Part shown: one piece after another, positions 1 through 10,477 of the stretch
Layout: every line of letters starts with the position of its first letter
Position numbering within the stretch: the stretch's first letter is position 1
Origin: Culex pipiens pallens
Lineage: Eukaryota > Arthropoda > Insecta > Diptera > Culicidae
Length of the DNA stretch: 64,000 nucleotides
NCBI RefSeq assembly: GCF_016801865.2
Contig: NC_068939.1
Location: 116,726,040-116,790,039, forward strand
Direction: 5' to 3'
Position numbers and translations under genes: made by a program
The notes under the pieces: model-generated
The model's database searches: none
Told to the model about the DNA's origin: nothing
Seen by the model: the letters and a program-made list of their open reading frames with translations, nothing else

Positions 1-55
1 GAGTTGAGTTGAGTTGAGTTGAGTTGAGTTGAGTTGAGTTGAGTTGAGTTGAGTT
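1..55. repeat. (GAGTT)n microsatellite
   Basis: Eleven perfect copies of the pentamer GAGTT open the window. The array may extend beyond the left edge. Confidence 0.98.
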
Positions 56-1240
56 CAATTGGAAAAAAAATCCATTTGTTGCAAGTGGCTTTCACTAGAT
101 TTTCACAAATTTGAATTAAGCAGCGGTTTTTCACGAGTTTGTGCAAATATCAAACGTTAGATTAATATGCCATTCAACTTTTGAACTCCTGGACCACATA
201 CTGGCACAATAACCCTTTTCTGCAAAAAATATAAAACCTGGACAATAATTCATACAGAATAATAAAAAAAAAACCAACAACATCGTCCCATATCCGGCAC
301 AGTGCATCGATTTTACCCAAAAAATCCCACTGGGCAAAAAGAAAAAACACATTAATTTATTTTATGAAACCAATTGGCACAAAAACGCTCGCAGAAAAAA
401 TCAACAAAGGGTGAAAAACGCACTCGCCAATTCGCACGATGTCCGACTGAATCCGGTTCCGGTTGGCCATTTGTGAGGGGGGAGGGGTGGAGGGTGGGGA
501 CGAGTTGTCCATTTCGGTGGTCACTCAGTTTTTCATATGCACCGGCAATTGTTTTTATGGCTTAAAAATTAATTTTTTAATCAGATGGTTTTTATGCATC
601 ACAATTCGTTTTATGGTTCTTTATTTTTAATTGCGCTTTAAATTTTGCATGAGCTGGTGTGAGAAGTGGGCGACGTGTGACTGTCTGGCCACCGGCCACA
701 GTTTCGGGTTTCCGGTTCGATATTTCACACACACAAACCGAAATGAAGAGGGGGACGTTGGCCCAGGGATCAAAAGGTCCTCGAGCATTAAAACGAAGGC
801 CTCAGTTATGCAAATAATTCAATTGAGGACACATCCTAATCCATTTTAAATGAAACATCTGTCGTTTCGGAATTCCCACCACGAACCTGGCCGGAGTCCG
901 GACCGACGTCGTCGTCGGTAGTCGATAAATTCTGGTGTTCAAACAGTCTCCGAGGTGGGTGATATCCAGAGGGAGGGAGGAGGAGTTCAGAGAGCAAACA
1001 TGACCCCGGGAACGGGAAACCAACGGGGGCAGATGTATATGGTGATACTGGATTAATTCATGCATCGAACGATTACTCAAATATTTATATTGAGCAGAAG
1101 ATTTTAAGCTTGTCAAACGTTGCAAAATGTGAATGCGCTTTTGAGGTTTTATTTACAAATCAAAATGTGGTGAAGTTCTTGCAATTGATAACACACATAC
1201 GATCAAATTGAAAAAGTGGTTTATTTAAGCTGGAATTAGT
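56..1240. other. Intergenic sequence, no gene recognised
   Basis: AT-rich sequence with a few G-rich stretches (around 470-500 and 960-1010). Small open frames of 60-107 codons occur on both strands but have no recognisable domain. I see no RNA gene and no complete mobile element here. Confidence 0.5.
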
Positions 1241-1250
1241 AGGAGAGTTA

Positions 1251-1457
1251 CAGAAAAAAAATTGTAAATTTGTAAGGTGTAATTTTGGAAGGTTGAATAT
1301 TACCTCTTTTATGATGTAATTTTACCTCCAATTAGATTGAAAAAGTGACATTACATCAGAAAAGTGGTAAAATTGCACATTTTCAGAGGTTAAATTACAC
1401 ATTTTTCTGACATAAGACTTCCCAGATGTAATATTACAATGATTTTTTTTACTGGGA
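1251..1457. mobile_element. Small AT-rich MITE
   Basis: The ends are inverted: the left end starts CAGAAAAAAAATTGTAA and the right end reads TTACAATGATTTTTTTTACTG. The interior carries repeated motifs of the type GTAATTTTACCT and TGTAATATTAC. A relative lies at 63,089-63,316 and a fragment near 38,341-38,400. No coding capacity. Confidence 0.5.
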
Positions 1458-1490
1458 AGTGAGTTATTAGAACCGTGTTATGATAAGCTG

Positions 1491-1872
1491 GGAACCGTGG
1501 TGTAGGGGCAAGCGTGGTTGCCTCTCACCCAGTCAGCCTGGGATCGATCCCAGAAGGTCCCGGTGGCAAATTTTGAGACGAGATTTACCTGATCACGCCT
1601 TCCGTCGGACGGGGAAGTAAATGGTGACCCCGGTCTAACCTAGAGGTTAGGTCGTTAGCTCAGTCCAGGTGTAGGAGTCGTCTCCCTGGGTCCTGTCTCA
1701 GTGGAGTCACTGGTAGTCAGTTGGACTAGAAATCAAAAGGTCGTCAGTTCGAATCCCGGAGTGGATGGAAGCTTAGGTGTGGAAAGAGGTTTGCAATTGC
1801 CTCAACAACCAAGCCTTCGGACACCTAGCTTCGAGTAGGAATCTCGCAATCGAGAACGCCAAGGCAATGCTG
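1491..1872 (+). mobile_element. tRNA-headed SINE with two tRNA-like modules
   Basis: The 5' part has Pol III promoter-like elements, with an A-box-like region near 1,499-1,520 and a B-box-like GGATCGATCCC at 1,541. A second module has GTTCGAATCCC near 1,746. Between them is a core (about 1,598-1,626) containing CCTTC and CGGACGGGGAAGTAAA, which recurs in the SINE at 62,848 although their heads differ. Such mosaics are typical of tRNA-derived SINEs that share a central domain. A double tRNA-related head is reminiscent of the Culex SINE family Twin, but I could not compare sequences. Boundaries are approximate because I see no clear target-site duplication. Confidence 0.6.
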
Positions 1873-1946
1873 TAGAGAAAATAATTTAGATTTTTTGAGT
1901 TATTGGAAGAGTGTAGAAATCCTATAAAATTTCATGAAATATTACG

Positions 1947-2166
1947 CAAGTAACATTTTTTTTTTTCAGGAGTTCTACAAGAGCTCTTCAAGATAGCTAC
2001 AGCATAGCAGTTTGGACCGCGGTAGGATAAAATTCTCTTCAAAACTTCTTCAGGAGTTTGGAAGAGTACTAGAAGAGAATTTTATCCTACCGCGGTCCAA
2101 ACTGCTATGCTGTAGCTATCTTGAAGAGCTCTTGTAGAACTCCTGAAAAAAAAAATGTTACTTGGG
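1947..2166. mobile_element. Near-perfect foldback MITE (about 105-bp arms)
   Basis: The sequence from CAAGTAACATTTTT at 1,947 folds back on its own complement, ending AATGTTACTTGGG at 2,166. Arms contain GATAGCTACAGCATAGCAG and its complement, separated by only a few bases around 2,050. A transcript would form a long hairpin. A second copy lies at 49,798-50,009 and one half at 2,297-2,410. Termini match those of the larger MITE at 17,493-18,622, so all may be mobilised by the same unidentified transposase. Confidence 0.85.
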
Positions 2167-2296
2167 TTAGTTTTTGTTAAGTTGGCTGTCTTTTATTTTA
2201 TAAAATCCTGTTTCTTGTCCCCTGATACAATTTTGTGTGACATTTTATTTGTAGAACCCTTAATCGACATTTGCAAATGTCATCAAAAACTGTGAT

Positions 2297-2735
2297 CCCA
2301 AGTAACATTTTTTTTCCAGGCGTTCTACAAGAACTCTTCAAGATAGCTACAGCATAGCAGTTTGGACCGCGGTAGGATAAAATTCTCTTCAAAACTTCTT
2401 CAGGAGTGTAGAAGAGTACTTTGAAGAAGCGAGTTGATTTTTTTGGCTCTATTTTATTTTTTGCCAGAATAAAATCTGTTTGTCATAAGAATGCATGAAA
2501 CGTAACTTTTCTCGAACTCCTAACAAGGTTAAACAAAGGTTTTACTAAGGTTTTGAGAAGGTTGTTAGGATTAAGTTGTAAAGCATTGAACTCCTATGTA
2601 AGTTTTTTAAACAGGCCGTAACAACCTTTTGCGGAGATCCTTTTGGGTTTTAAGTGGGGTTTATCAAGGTTCTGGGGAGTTTGTTACGACTAAGTGGTTT
2701 TGATATTGGTTTTGGCTGATAGGTTTGCGACTTTT
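2297..2735. mobile_element. Chimeric MITE fragment: half foldback plus tail of larger MITE
   Basis: Bases 2,297-2,415 repeat one arm of the foldback at 1,947-2,166, starting CCCAAGTAACATTTT. The sequence then switches to material matching the 3' part of the MITE at 17,493-18,622 (GAAGCGAGTT, TTTTGGCTCTAT, CCGTAACAACCTTTTGCGGA). It stops at GGCTGATAGGTTT without the expected right terminus. Confidence 0.65.
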
Positions 2736-3388
2736 TAGTTGTTGATATTTTGGTATTTGTATTATTGAATTGGTCTTATGCTTTTAAGAGGCCTTTCATA
2801 TGACCAAAGACGACATTTTGCATTATTGGTTTGTTCATCAGCAATTCCATAAAATTGAAGTTAAATTCAAAATGTTAAAATAATTTCAAATTGGTTCTTT
2901 GGCCCAAATAAAACGGAATCGACGTAACACCTTATAATGTGTCTCTCTGAGAAAATATTTTTACCGGATTTCCCAGATTTTTTTTTAAACAAAACAAGGT
3001 ATGGCGGAAGCGAAATATAATAAATCTAGATGACCCATGATAGATTTACGTAAAAAGTTGTGTTCCACCTTTCTGATTAGGTATATGAACGATTTAAAAT
3101 ATTTTTATGATAATGCCTATAAGCCCTCAGAAATTTTTGAATTATGTTTCAATGAAATTCAAAACTTGTAACTTTAAAACTGAATCTAACTCTTACTATA
3201 GTGTAAAATTGTTCACAATTTGCTACAAGGGGTGAGGGGTGGGGGGGCAGTGCCAGGATAAAATAATTTGCAACACTGCCAAAAAAGTATGCCCTTGCAG
3301 GTTTAAAGCTCAAAAGTTGCTTTTTTGGTGTCCTCTTCAGATGAAGCGAATTTTAGAAGAAAATTGATCATCACTATAAAATATTCTG
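2736..3388. repeat. Interspersed repeat shared with 55.2-58.2 kb in inverted orientation
   Basis: Segments such as CTTTTAAGAGGCCTTTC (near 2,780), ACAAGGTATGGCGGAAGCGA (near 2,995) and AGTATGCCCTTGCAG (near 3,287) reappear reverse-complemented at about 58,165, 56,440 and 55,320. The right-hand block is interrupted by extra insertions. This is either a dispersed AT-rich repeat or the outermost part of the large inverted repeat. No coding frame. Confidence 0.6.
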
Positions 3389-3390
3389 TA

Positions 3391-4017
3391 CCGTCAGTGG
3401 GGGTGACTATGGGTCAAAAAACGATAACCCTCTCGTATTTTCTTAATAACAAAAACAATTTGAATAACATCGGAAATCTTTTAACGTAGATTTGTTCTTA
3501 GATAGTTTACTAACATTTTCCCAAAATATGGTGGATTTTTATGAACACTACCTTAAATGCCAATAGTTTGAAAATTGACCCAATTTCACCCCTTAGAGAG
3601 GGTGACATTGGGTCAAATGAAACTAAAATGATACTCAAATACAACGATATGGTAAAAATAATTCATCCAACAGTGTTTCTTGTTCGAGGGAATCGTATTG
3701 ACACACTACAATGTTTGAAGTGGAGATTTTCAAACATTCGAGTAGTTTTCGAGCAATTCTAACAAAACTATTAGAAAAATGATTTTTCGAGAGGTCATTT
3801 TTGGCCAAAAAAGTACCCCAACTTTAGACAGCTGCCAAAATAACAGGATTTGTTCTAGAAACGAGATTTTTCAGCGAAGTCATCTTAAGATGTCCCCTAC
3901 ACAACCATTTCAACAGAAATCATTTTCATTGAGAAGAACCTGAGAAATGGTAAAATCCGTAAAAAATCACTTTGACCAAATCTCACCCCCCAGACCCAAT
4001 GTCACCCCCACTGCCGG
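3391..4017. mobile_element. TA-flanked MITE, about 627 bp
   Basis: Terminal inverted repeats of about 25 bp start CCGTCAGTGGGGGTGAC and end GTCACCCCCACTGCCGG. The flanking dinucleotide is TA on both sides, as expected for Tc1/mariner-type target duplication. The interior has short palindromic stretches and no transposase. The small frame at 3,541-3,762 lies inside and is not considered real. The MITE at 62,311-62,524 has related tips. Confidence 0.85.
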
Positions 4018-4019
4018 TA

Positions 4020-4553
4020 TTAAATTAAATTTTACGAATTTCAGCACCAAAAGGAATCAGTATGTGCCGGTTGTTGCCTTCTTGAAGCCACTGAAAGAAT
4101 TTCTGATCTAAATCAAATGTGCTTCAAAATTTATATAATTTTGTGGCACAGACGTCGTGCTAACTTGTCGTACGTGCATTTTGGGCCAAATTGAGTTAAG
4201 AACGCCATTTTGTGCAGCTCACAATGTCTCATCTTTTGACCTTCACAGATCCCCAAAATTCGATTTCAATCCTGAGATATTCAATGAAAACCAAAAAAGC
4301 TCCGAAAATTTTTGTCACTTTTCATATGAAAGTAGTTTCAATCTTGTCGTGCTATCTTGTCACTCCCTGAAAATTGATGTAAGTGCGACAACTGGCCAAA
4401 GGGATTTCAGGTCAGAACGCGTTTGACGCACGTACAAGTTAGACTACCGTAAACATTTGTAATTATAACTCGGGACTACAGCAACCAAATCTCGGGACAA
4501 TGCACATAATGGTCAGCCAAACAAAACGTGTTTGCTATTTTTTACATTGCGTG
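4020..4553. other. Intergenic, inverted AT-rich sequence, no gene
   Basis: Contains short related inverted phrases, for example GACGTCGTGCTAACTTGTCG near 4,151 and ACGCACGTACAAGTTAGAC near 4,426. They suggest another degraded foldback sequence, but I could not define ends. Confidence 0.4.
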
Positions 4554-5858
4554 CTACACGAGCAGGGGTAAATAACACGGGAATACCAAATTTTGGTATT
4601 ACTTGGGCAAATAACAGGGACCAAAATGTGCCCTTGGTTGCCCAGTAATAGATGGTAAAATACCATGAAATCATACCAAAGTCTTGTATGTGGAAGGGCA
4701 CAACAATACCAAACCATGTTATTCCAAGGGTAAAATAATACCTCAAAATAAAACCATTTCAATACCAAGTTGAGGTCTTCTGGATTTTTGAACATTGCTT
4801 GAATACCAAAACTTGGTATTGCCATGGTTAAATTTTTAGGTATTCCCGCGCCCTTGGAAAATCAGATTTTGGTATTCCTGTGGTCTTCCAAATACATGAT
4901 TTTGGTATGATTTCATAGTATTTTACCATCTATTACTGGACAACCAGAACACATTTTGGTCGCTGGTATTTGCATAAGTAATACCAAAATTTAGTATTTT
5001 CAAACCATTTTTAGTGCAGCATATGATCCATATGCAACAGCCAAATCTACTCACCTGATGATTCCATGTTGTTCTTAGTGATATTCTTCACCACATCGAA
5101 TTCATTTGTCATTGATGAACGGCCTGTGCTTGAAGTTCTTGAAGATTCTGAAAAATAACAAGATTGAAAAATAAGGATTGAAATTCACCAAAATTCAATA
5201 ATCTGTTGATTAACTCGTTTTTCAAAGTATTTGGTTATCCCAACTTAGAGAAATATCAACGTTTTAAAAAAAAAAATCTTAGTGGGTATATCAATAAAAT
5301 ATGAAAATCAGCCTTAACATTTTTGGCTTTCAAGTCAATTAAAAATTAATTATCTCGTCAAAATTTATAAAAACAAATCCATAGTTTCAGAGGAATTTGA
5401 TGAAACCTTTCAATACCAAAATAATACCAAAATGTGGCATCCTGACTTTAAATTTTTTTTCACAATTTCAAGTCAATTCTTTAGGGGGTATATTAAAAAT
5501 GTTTAAAATCAAGTTTGAAATTTCCGGTTTCCAATGAAAGCATTCGCTTTGAGACATCATTTTAGCGCAAAATTAATTATTTTGTCAAAATTGGTCAAAA
5601 TTTTCCCATAGTTTCAGAGGAATTTGATAAAATACTGTAATACTAAAAGAATACCAAAATGTGGAGTTCGACCATTGACAAATTCTGCAATTTTGCAATA
5701 TCAAAACAATACCTTAAATTGGTATGATAGCACATTTTGCTCTTGCATAATCCTTAAGACAAATTTTAAAGGGTCCAGGAATACCAAAATTTGGTATTGA
5801 TACTAGAGAAAGGTATTATTACGCATTTCCCTTGTTATTTACCCATGCTCGGGTATAG
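4554..5858. mobile_element. MITE rich in GGTATT/AATACC palindromes
   Basis: The left end reads CTACACGAGCAGGGGTAAAT and the right end complements it as ATTTACCCATGCTCGGGTATAG. The interior is packed with palindromic phrases such as ACCAAATTTTGGT and has a second inversion between 4,565-4,810 and 4,850-5,010. No protein capacity beyond incidental frames on the minus strand in 4,513-4,825. Confidence 0.75.
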
Positions 5859-6152
5859 TTTTTGTTTACTCAAGGTTAAACATTAAAACGTGCTTTTCTC
5901 GGAACGTCTAAATGGCGGGTGCGACAAGATAGCACAACGACGTCGTATTGTTGTGAACGATATTTTTTGAAGAGTGTTATTGCAAAATGTGATTGACAGC
6001 TAAACAACATGCGGCAACCTTATCTCGCTTTCAGAATTATTAAAGTGAATTTAAAATTTCCTAAGCCAGTTTGATCAGTCGCAATAGTGTGATCGATAAC
6101 CTCAAAATCCAAGCTGGAATCCTCTAAAGGACCAAATAAAAAACTTGTCTTT
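5859..6152. other. Left flank of the Jockey insertion
   Basis: Non-coding sequence ending with the left copy of the 10-bp target-site duplication ACTTGTCTTT at 6,143-6,152. Confidence 0.6.
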
Positions 6153-6200
6153 TCATCATTGTTATCCGAGCATTCGTTGGTGAAGGTTGTCTGAATCAAC

Positions 6201-7577
6201 ATGACTCGTCGCGTCCCGGCGCAAAACGCCGGCAATATTGCCCTACCTGCGGCTCAAGCAGGCAAAAAAGTGGGAATTTCCAAAAGGAAGGTTGAGGCCT
6301 CAACTGATGGCCAAAAACCGGGAATTTCCAAAAGGAAGGTGCTTTTGGAAGTGACATCGAACAGCAAAAAGACGAAAAAGAGCGACGGTACTGTACCGAT
6401 GGATGAGGAGGAGGAGAACTCTTCATCGCACGAGGAGCAGCTTTTGAAGAACAACAAGTTCGCTGGACTGCCTGACGAGGACCAGGTAGCGGAAGCAAAG
6501 GAGAATGAAGTGAAACAGCGAAAGGAGAAACTGCCTCCTTTTTATGTGAGGCAATCAGCAGCAACGATCGACTTTCGTGCGGGGCTTGTTGAACTCATCA
6601 AGTCTGGGAAAGTCCTAGGCAACATTCGTCTGTGTCAGGACGGATTTAAGGTGCTGGTGCAATCCAGGCAGCACTATCAACTGGTCAAGGATTACTTGAC
6701 CGAAAACGAGGCGGAGTACTTTACCCATGATGTCGTCATGGATAAGCCGTACAAAATCGTCGTCAGAGGTCTGTACGACATGCCAGTGGAGGAATTAGCT
6801 GCCGAGCTAAAAGTTTTGAAACTGGATGTGTTGGCCGTGCACAAAATGAGCCGACGCAACAAAGACATCAAGTACCGTGACCAGCTCTACCTGCTGCATT
6901 TGGCTAAGGGATCGACGACGCTTCCTGAGCTGAAGGCAATCCGAGCGGTTTTCAACATTATCGTGTCGTGGGAGCGATACCGACCAGTGCATCGTGACGT
7001 CACACAATGCTTCAACTGCCTGGGCTTCGGGCACGGAGGTAAGAACTGCCACCTGAAGCGTCGTTGCGCCAAATGTGGTACTGATGCGCACATCACGTCC
7101 CAGTGCATCCAAGATTCGCTGGTGAAGTGCCTCAACTGCAACGGTGAGCATTCGTCAACCGACCGAAAGTGCCCCAAGAGAGCTGAGTTCGTGAAAATTC
7201 GGCAGCAAGCATCGACGAAGAATCAGCCTCAGCGTCGTAGAACTCCTCCAGCCCTGGTGGAGCAAAATTTTCCACCTCTTCAACCGCGACGCCAGGTCCC
7301 GAACTTGGCACCGTTACCGTTGGATCCCAGGAAGAGAGCTGAGATGAATCATCCACGGCCGGGTTCCAGCCAGGAGCAGAGACCGCCACCACCGGGCTTC
7401 AGCCAGGAGCCAAGACCAACCCAAGAACCAGCAGTTGAGGAAAATGGTAATGATCTTTACACCTCAACCGAACTCCTCAATATTTTCAAACAGATGTCCG
7501 CTGCACTGCGTGGATGCAAAACCAAGACCCAGCAGATTGAAGTGCTGACCTCGTTCGTCATCCAGTATGGATCGTAG
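6201..7577 (+). CDS. Jockey-type ORF1 (Gag-like nucleic-acid-binding protein)
   Basis: This 458-residue protein is the ORF1 product of the LINE at 6,153-10,467. It is expected to coat the element RNA in a ribonucleoprotein and escort it to the nucleus. The N-terminal 110 residues are Lys-rich and low-complexity with two similar GISKRK motifs. A central region (about 115-260) corresponds to the RNA-recognition-like part of Jockey Gag. Three CCHC zinc knuckles follow at about residues 270-283 (CFNCLGFGHGGKNC), 289-302 and 310-324. A Pro-rich stretch (about 345-430) precedes the C-terminus. The ATG at 6,201 lies 48 bases from the element start. The stop overlaps the ORF2 start by 11 bases. No frameshift or stop is seen. 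Confidence 0.93.
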   Translation: MTRRVPAQNAGNIALPAAQAGKKVGISKRKVEASTDGQKPGISKRKVLLEVTSNSKKTKKSDGTVPMDEEEENSSSHEEQLLKNNKFAGLPDEDQVAEAKENEVKQRKEKLPPFYVRQSAATIDFRAGLVELIKSGKVLGNIRLCQDGFKVLVQSRQHYQLVKDYLTENEAEYFTHDVVMDKPYKIVVRGLYDMPVEELAAELKVLKLDVLAVHKMSRRNKDIKYRDQLYLLHLAKGSTTLPELKAIRAVFNIIVSWERYRPVHRDVTQCFNCLGFGHGGKNCHLKRRCAKCGTDAHITSQCIQDSLVKCLNCNGEHSSTDRKCPKRAEFVKIRQQASTKNQPQRRRTPPALVEQNFPPLQPRRQVPNLAPLPLDPRKRAEMNHPRPGSSQEQRPPPPGFSQEPRPTQEPAVEENGNDLYTSTELLNIFKQMSAALRGCKTKTQQIEVLTSFVIQYGS

Positions 7578-10221
7578 GTCCCTGAAGCTGCTGAATTGGA
7601 ACGCTTGCTCCATTAGGAGGAAGAACTTAGAGCTGGTGGATTTTCTTCGCGAGAAGGAGATCGACGTAGCTGCCATCACGGAAACTCATCTGAAGCCCGG
7701 TGAAAAAGTTTATCTGCAAAACTACAAGATTGCGACGCAGCTCGACAGGACCACGTCTGGAGGAGGAGGTGTGCTTGTCGCTGTTCATCGTGATCTCAAG
7801 CCACGCCGGCTGCCACACTTTAAGCTGGACATCATCGAGGCCGTTGGAGTGGAAATTCCCACTTCGGTTGGCCCAGTACTCTTCATTGCTGCATACTGTC
7901 CACGTCAGGTGAATGCCAGAGATGGTTCAGCAGCAAAACTGAAGGGCGATATCCAGAAGCTGACACGGCGGAGCGCAAAGTACATCATCGCTGGTGACCT
8001 CAACGCGAAGCATGAAGTTTGGGGCAACAGCAGGAGGAATCGGAACGGAGTGATTCTGCACAACGATCTGCAAAACGGATACTACAACGTTGTGAGTCCG
8101 GATCGTCCAACGAGGGTGGCTCGGTCTGGGAATCACTCAATCATCGACTTCTTCATTACCAATATGGCTGAGAACGTGGCTCATCCTGAGGTGTTTGAAG
8201 AGTTGAGTTCTGATCACTATCCGGTGGTTGTGGAGGTTGGAGCTTCCGTTACTCCGCAGCGGCAACCAACCCGGAAAGATTACCACAACGTTGACTGGCA
8301 GCAGTTTCAGCAAGTGGTAGACAGCAACATCGACTATGATCAACACCCGGAAACTTCTGCTGATATTGATCGTTCGCTGGAGGTGATCCAGCAGGCTATC
8401 AACCAAGCAGAGGCTGCCAACGTTCGGGAGGTTCCTGTTAATTTTAAGGTAACTGATATTGACGTAGATACTAAACACTTGATTAGACTTAGGAATGTTT
8501 ATAGGAGACAATATCAACGGACTGGGGACTATGACAAAAAGATTTCAGTTAACAATTTGAACAAAATCATACAAGACCGACTTGACAATATTAGAAATCA
8601 AGAATTTTCAAAACATGTAAGCCAGCTTGGGAATTATTCAAAACCATTTTGGAAACTTTCAAAAGTTCTTAAAAACAAACCAAAGCCTATTCCTCCTCTT
8701 ATTGTTGAGGATTCTCCTTTGATTACATCCGAGGAAAAGGCAAATGCACTTGGGCTTCATTTTGTTAGTTCACATAATCTTGGCGCTTCCATGACCAGCC
8801 GTAAAGAAACATCAGTTGCCAATAGTATTTCAACAATCAATGACTCTACCTTTGAATTTCCTGCAGATTCCCATGTTTCTGGTGAGGAAGTCAAAGTTGC
8901 AGTTAAACAAATGAAAAATATGAAAGCTCCTGGCTTTGATAACATTTTTAATCTAGTGTTGAAAAAACAGAGTGATCAGTTCTTTCAACATCTAGCCAAT
9001 ATTTTCAATAAATGTTTGCAACTTGCTTACTTCCCCACCAATTGGAAGCTGGGCAAAGTCATACCAATTTTGAAGCCTCAAAAAGATCCAACATCGCCAA
9101 CAAGTTATCGTCCCATTAGTCTTTTGAGTAGTCTGTCCAAACTCTTTGAGAAGGTCATCTATTCAAGGCTTTTGGATTTTACCAACGATAATAATATAAT
9201 TTTGAATGAGCAGTTTGGCTTCCGAAAGGGGCATAATACTGCTCATCAGCTTACGAGAGTAACTAAAATCATCAAGCAGAACAAGCTTGAGTCTAAATCA
9301 ACTGCTATGGCTTTGTTGGATGTTGAGAAGGCTTTTGACAATGTTTGGCATGATGGTTTGATACATAAACTGTATTTATGCGGTTTTCCAATGTATCTTA
9401 TCAAAATTATCCAGCACTATCTTTCGGAAAGATCGTTCAGGGTTTTTCTGAATGGGATTGCTTCTGGATTATTCAACATTGATGCTGGGGTTCCCCAAGG
9501 AAGTATTCTTGGCCCACTTCTGTACAATATTTTTACATCTGATTTGCCTACTCTTCCTGGTAATGGTGTGTTGTCACTTTTTGCTGATGACACTGCCGTT
9601 ATTTATAAGGGTAAAATAACCAGATATTTAGTCGGCCGTCTTCAGAAGGGTCTTGACGTTCTTTCCGAATACTTTGGCGACTGGAAAATTCGCATAAATG
9701 CAGCCAAAACTCAAACCATCATTTTTCCACTTTCCAAATCGGCCCGATTTGTCCCAAAGGATGATGTTTTGATTAAAATGAATGATGTTTCAATACCCTG
9801 GTCAAAGGAAGTTGTATATTTAGGTCTCATACTTGACTCGAAACTATTGTTTCGACAGCATGTAGATAAAATATTGAACAAGTGCAGCATTCTCATCAGG
9901 TGTTTGTATCCTTTAATTAACAGAAAATCAAAGCTATCTTTGAAAAATAAGCTAGCAGTTTACAAACAAATAATTTACCCCGTTATTGAGTATGCAGTAC
10001 CTGTTTGGGAGTGTTGCGCTAGAACTCATAAATTGAAGCTCCAGCGTGTCCAAAACAAGGTACTCAAAATGGTTTTGAATGTTCCTGGCTGGACTAGATC
10101 AAGTGAGGTTCATGAATTAGCAGAAGTAAAAATGTTGGATCAGAAGATTCAAGAAAAATGTTTGAAATTCAGGGAAAAATGTGCTATATCTGAATACCCC
10201 TTGATTCAAGGATTGGTTTAG
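7567..10221 (+). CDS. Jockey-type ORF2: AP endonuclease plus reverse transcriptase
   Basis: This 884-residue enzyme nicks target DNA and copies the element RNA at the nick. The N-terminal apurinic-like endonuclease shows LNWNA (residues 9-13), ITETHLK with Glu39, GDLNAKH (about 143) and SDHYPVV (about 217). The reverse transcriptase domain shows LLDVEKAFD (about 582), GVPQGSILGP (about 641) and the catalytic FADD box (about 672). Length matches intact Jockey ORF2 proteins of roughly 900 residues. The start codon ATG at 7,567 overlaps the ORF1 stop, so translation probably depends on termination-reinitiation. All catalytic motifs look intact. There is no RNase H domain, as usual for Jockey. 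Confidence 0.95.
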   Translation: MDRRSLKLLNWNACSIRRKNLELVDFLREKEIDVAAITETHLKPGEKVYLQNYKIATQLDRTTSGGGGVLVAVHRDLKPRRLPHFKLDIIEAVGVEIPTSVGPVLFIAAYCPRQVNARDGSAAKLKGDIQKLTRRSAKYIIAGDLNAKHEVWGNSRRNRNGVILHNDLQNGYYNVVSPDRPTRVARSGNHSIIDFFITNMAENVAHPEVFEELSSDHYPVVVEVGASVTPQRQPTRKDYHNVDWQQFQQVVDSNIDYDQHPETSADIDRSLEVIQQAINQAEAANVREVPVNFKVTDIDVDTKHLIRLRNVYRRQYQRTGDYDKKISVNNLNKIIQDRLDNIRNQEFSKHVSQLGNYSKPFWKLSKVLKNKPKPIPPLIVEDSPLITSEEKANALGLHFVSSHNLGASMTSRKETSVANSISTINDSTFEFPADSHVSGEEVKVAVKQMKNMKAPGFDNIFNLVLKKQSDQFFQHLANIFNKCLQLAYFPTNWKLGKVIPILKPQKDPTSPTSYRPISLLSSLSKLFEKVIYSRLLDFTNDNNIILNEQFGFRKGHNTAHQLTRVTKIIKQNKLESKSTAMALLDVEKAFDNVWHDGLIHKLYLCGFPMYLIKIIQHYLSERSFRVFLNGIASGLFNIDAGVPQGSILGPLLYNIFTSDLPTLPGNGVLSLFADDTAVIYKGKITRYLVGRLQKGLDVLSEYFGDWKIRINAAKTQTIIFPLSKSARFVPKDDVLIKMNDVSIPWSKEVVYLGLILDSKLLFRQHVDKILNKCSILIRCLYPLINRKSKLSLKNKLAVYKQIIYPVIEYAVPVWECCARTHKLKLQRVQNKVLKMVLNVPGWTRSSEVHELAEVKMLDQKIQEKCLKFREKCAISEYPLIQGLV

Positions 10222-10432
10222 TTTATGGTAAGATTAAGTTAGTTTTAGGTTAGGTTATGTTTTCTTAATTTTTTTTTCTTCGTTGTACCTAGTGTTACAA
10301 AAATGATAAATCATATACTTTTAAAGTTATGAATATGAACAGTGTTTAAATCACGAAAAGCAAACTAAAGCTGAAGAGCCACAGCTGACCACTTATTATG
10401 TAAACCAAATGTAATTATTATAAGAAAGATTC

Positions 10433-10438
10433 AATAAA
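10433..10438 (+). promoter_or_regulatory. Polyadenylation signal of the Jockey element
   Basis: AATAAA lies about 13 bases before the poly(A) tract that starts at about 10,452. Confidence 0.75.
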
Positions 10439-10477
10439 GTATATTTAATTCAAAAAAAAAAAAAAAAACTTGTCTTT

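Larger units (their letters stand above)
6153..10467 (+). mobile_element. Full-length Jockey-clade non-LTR retrotransposon
   Basis: A complete-looking LINE of about 4.3 kb. It starts TCATCATTGTTATCC, has a short 5' UTR of about 48 bp, two slightly overlapping ORFs, a 3' UTR of about 230 bp with AATAAA at 10,433, and a poly(A) tail ending at 10,467. The flanks carry ACTTGTCTTT at 6,143-6,152 and 10,468-10,477, a target-site duplication made by target-primed reverse transcription. Both ORFs are open throughout, so the copy is young and may be competent. The promoter is expected to be internal and at the extreme 5' end, as known for Jockey. Juan-type mosquito elements are candidate relatives, but I cannot assign the family without comparison. 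Confidence 0.93.

Noticed and set aside
6153..10467. LTR retrotransposon or integrated virus
   Set aside because: No long terminal repeats, protease or integrase. The AP endonuclease, RT and poly(A) tail show a non-LTR element.
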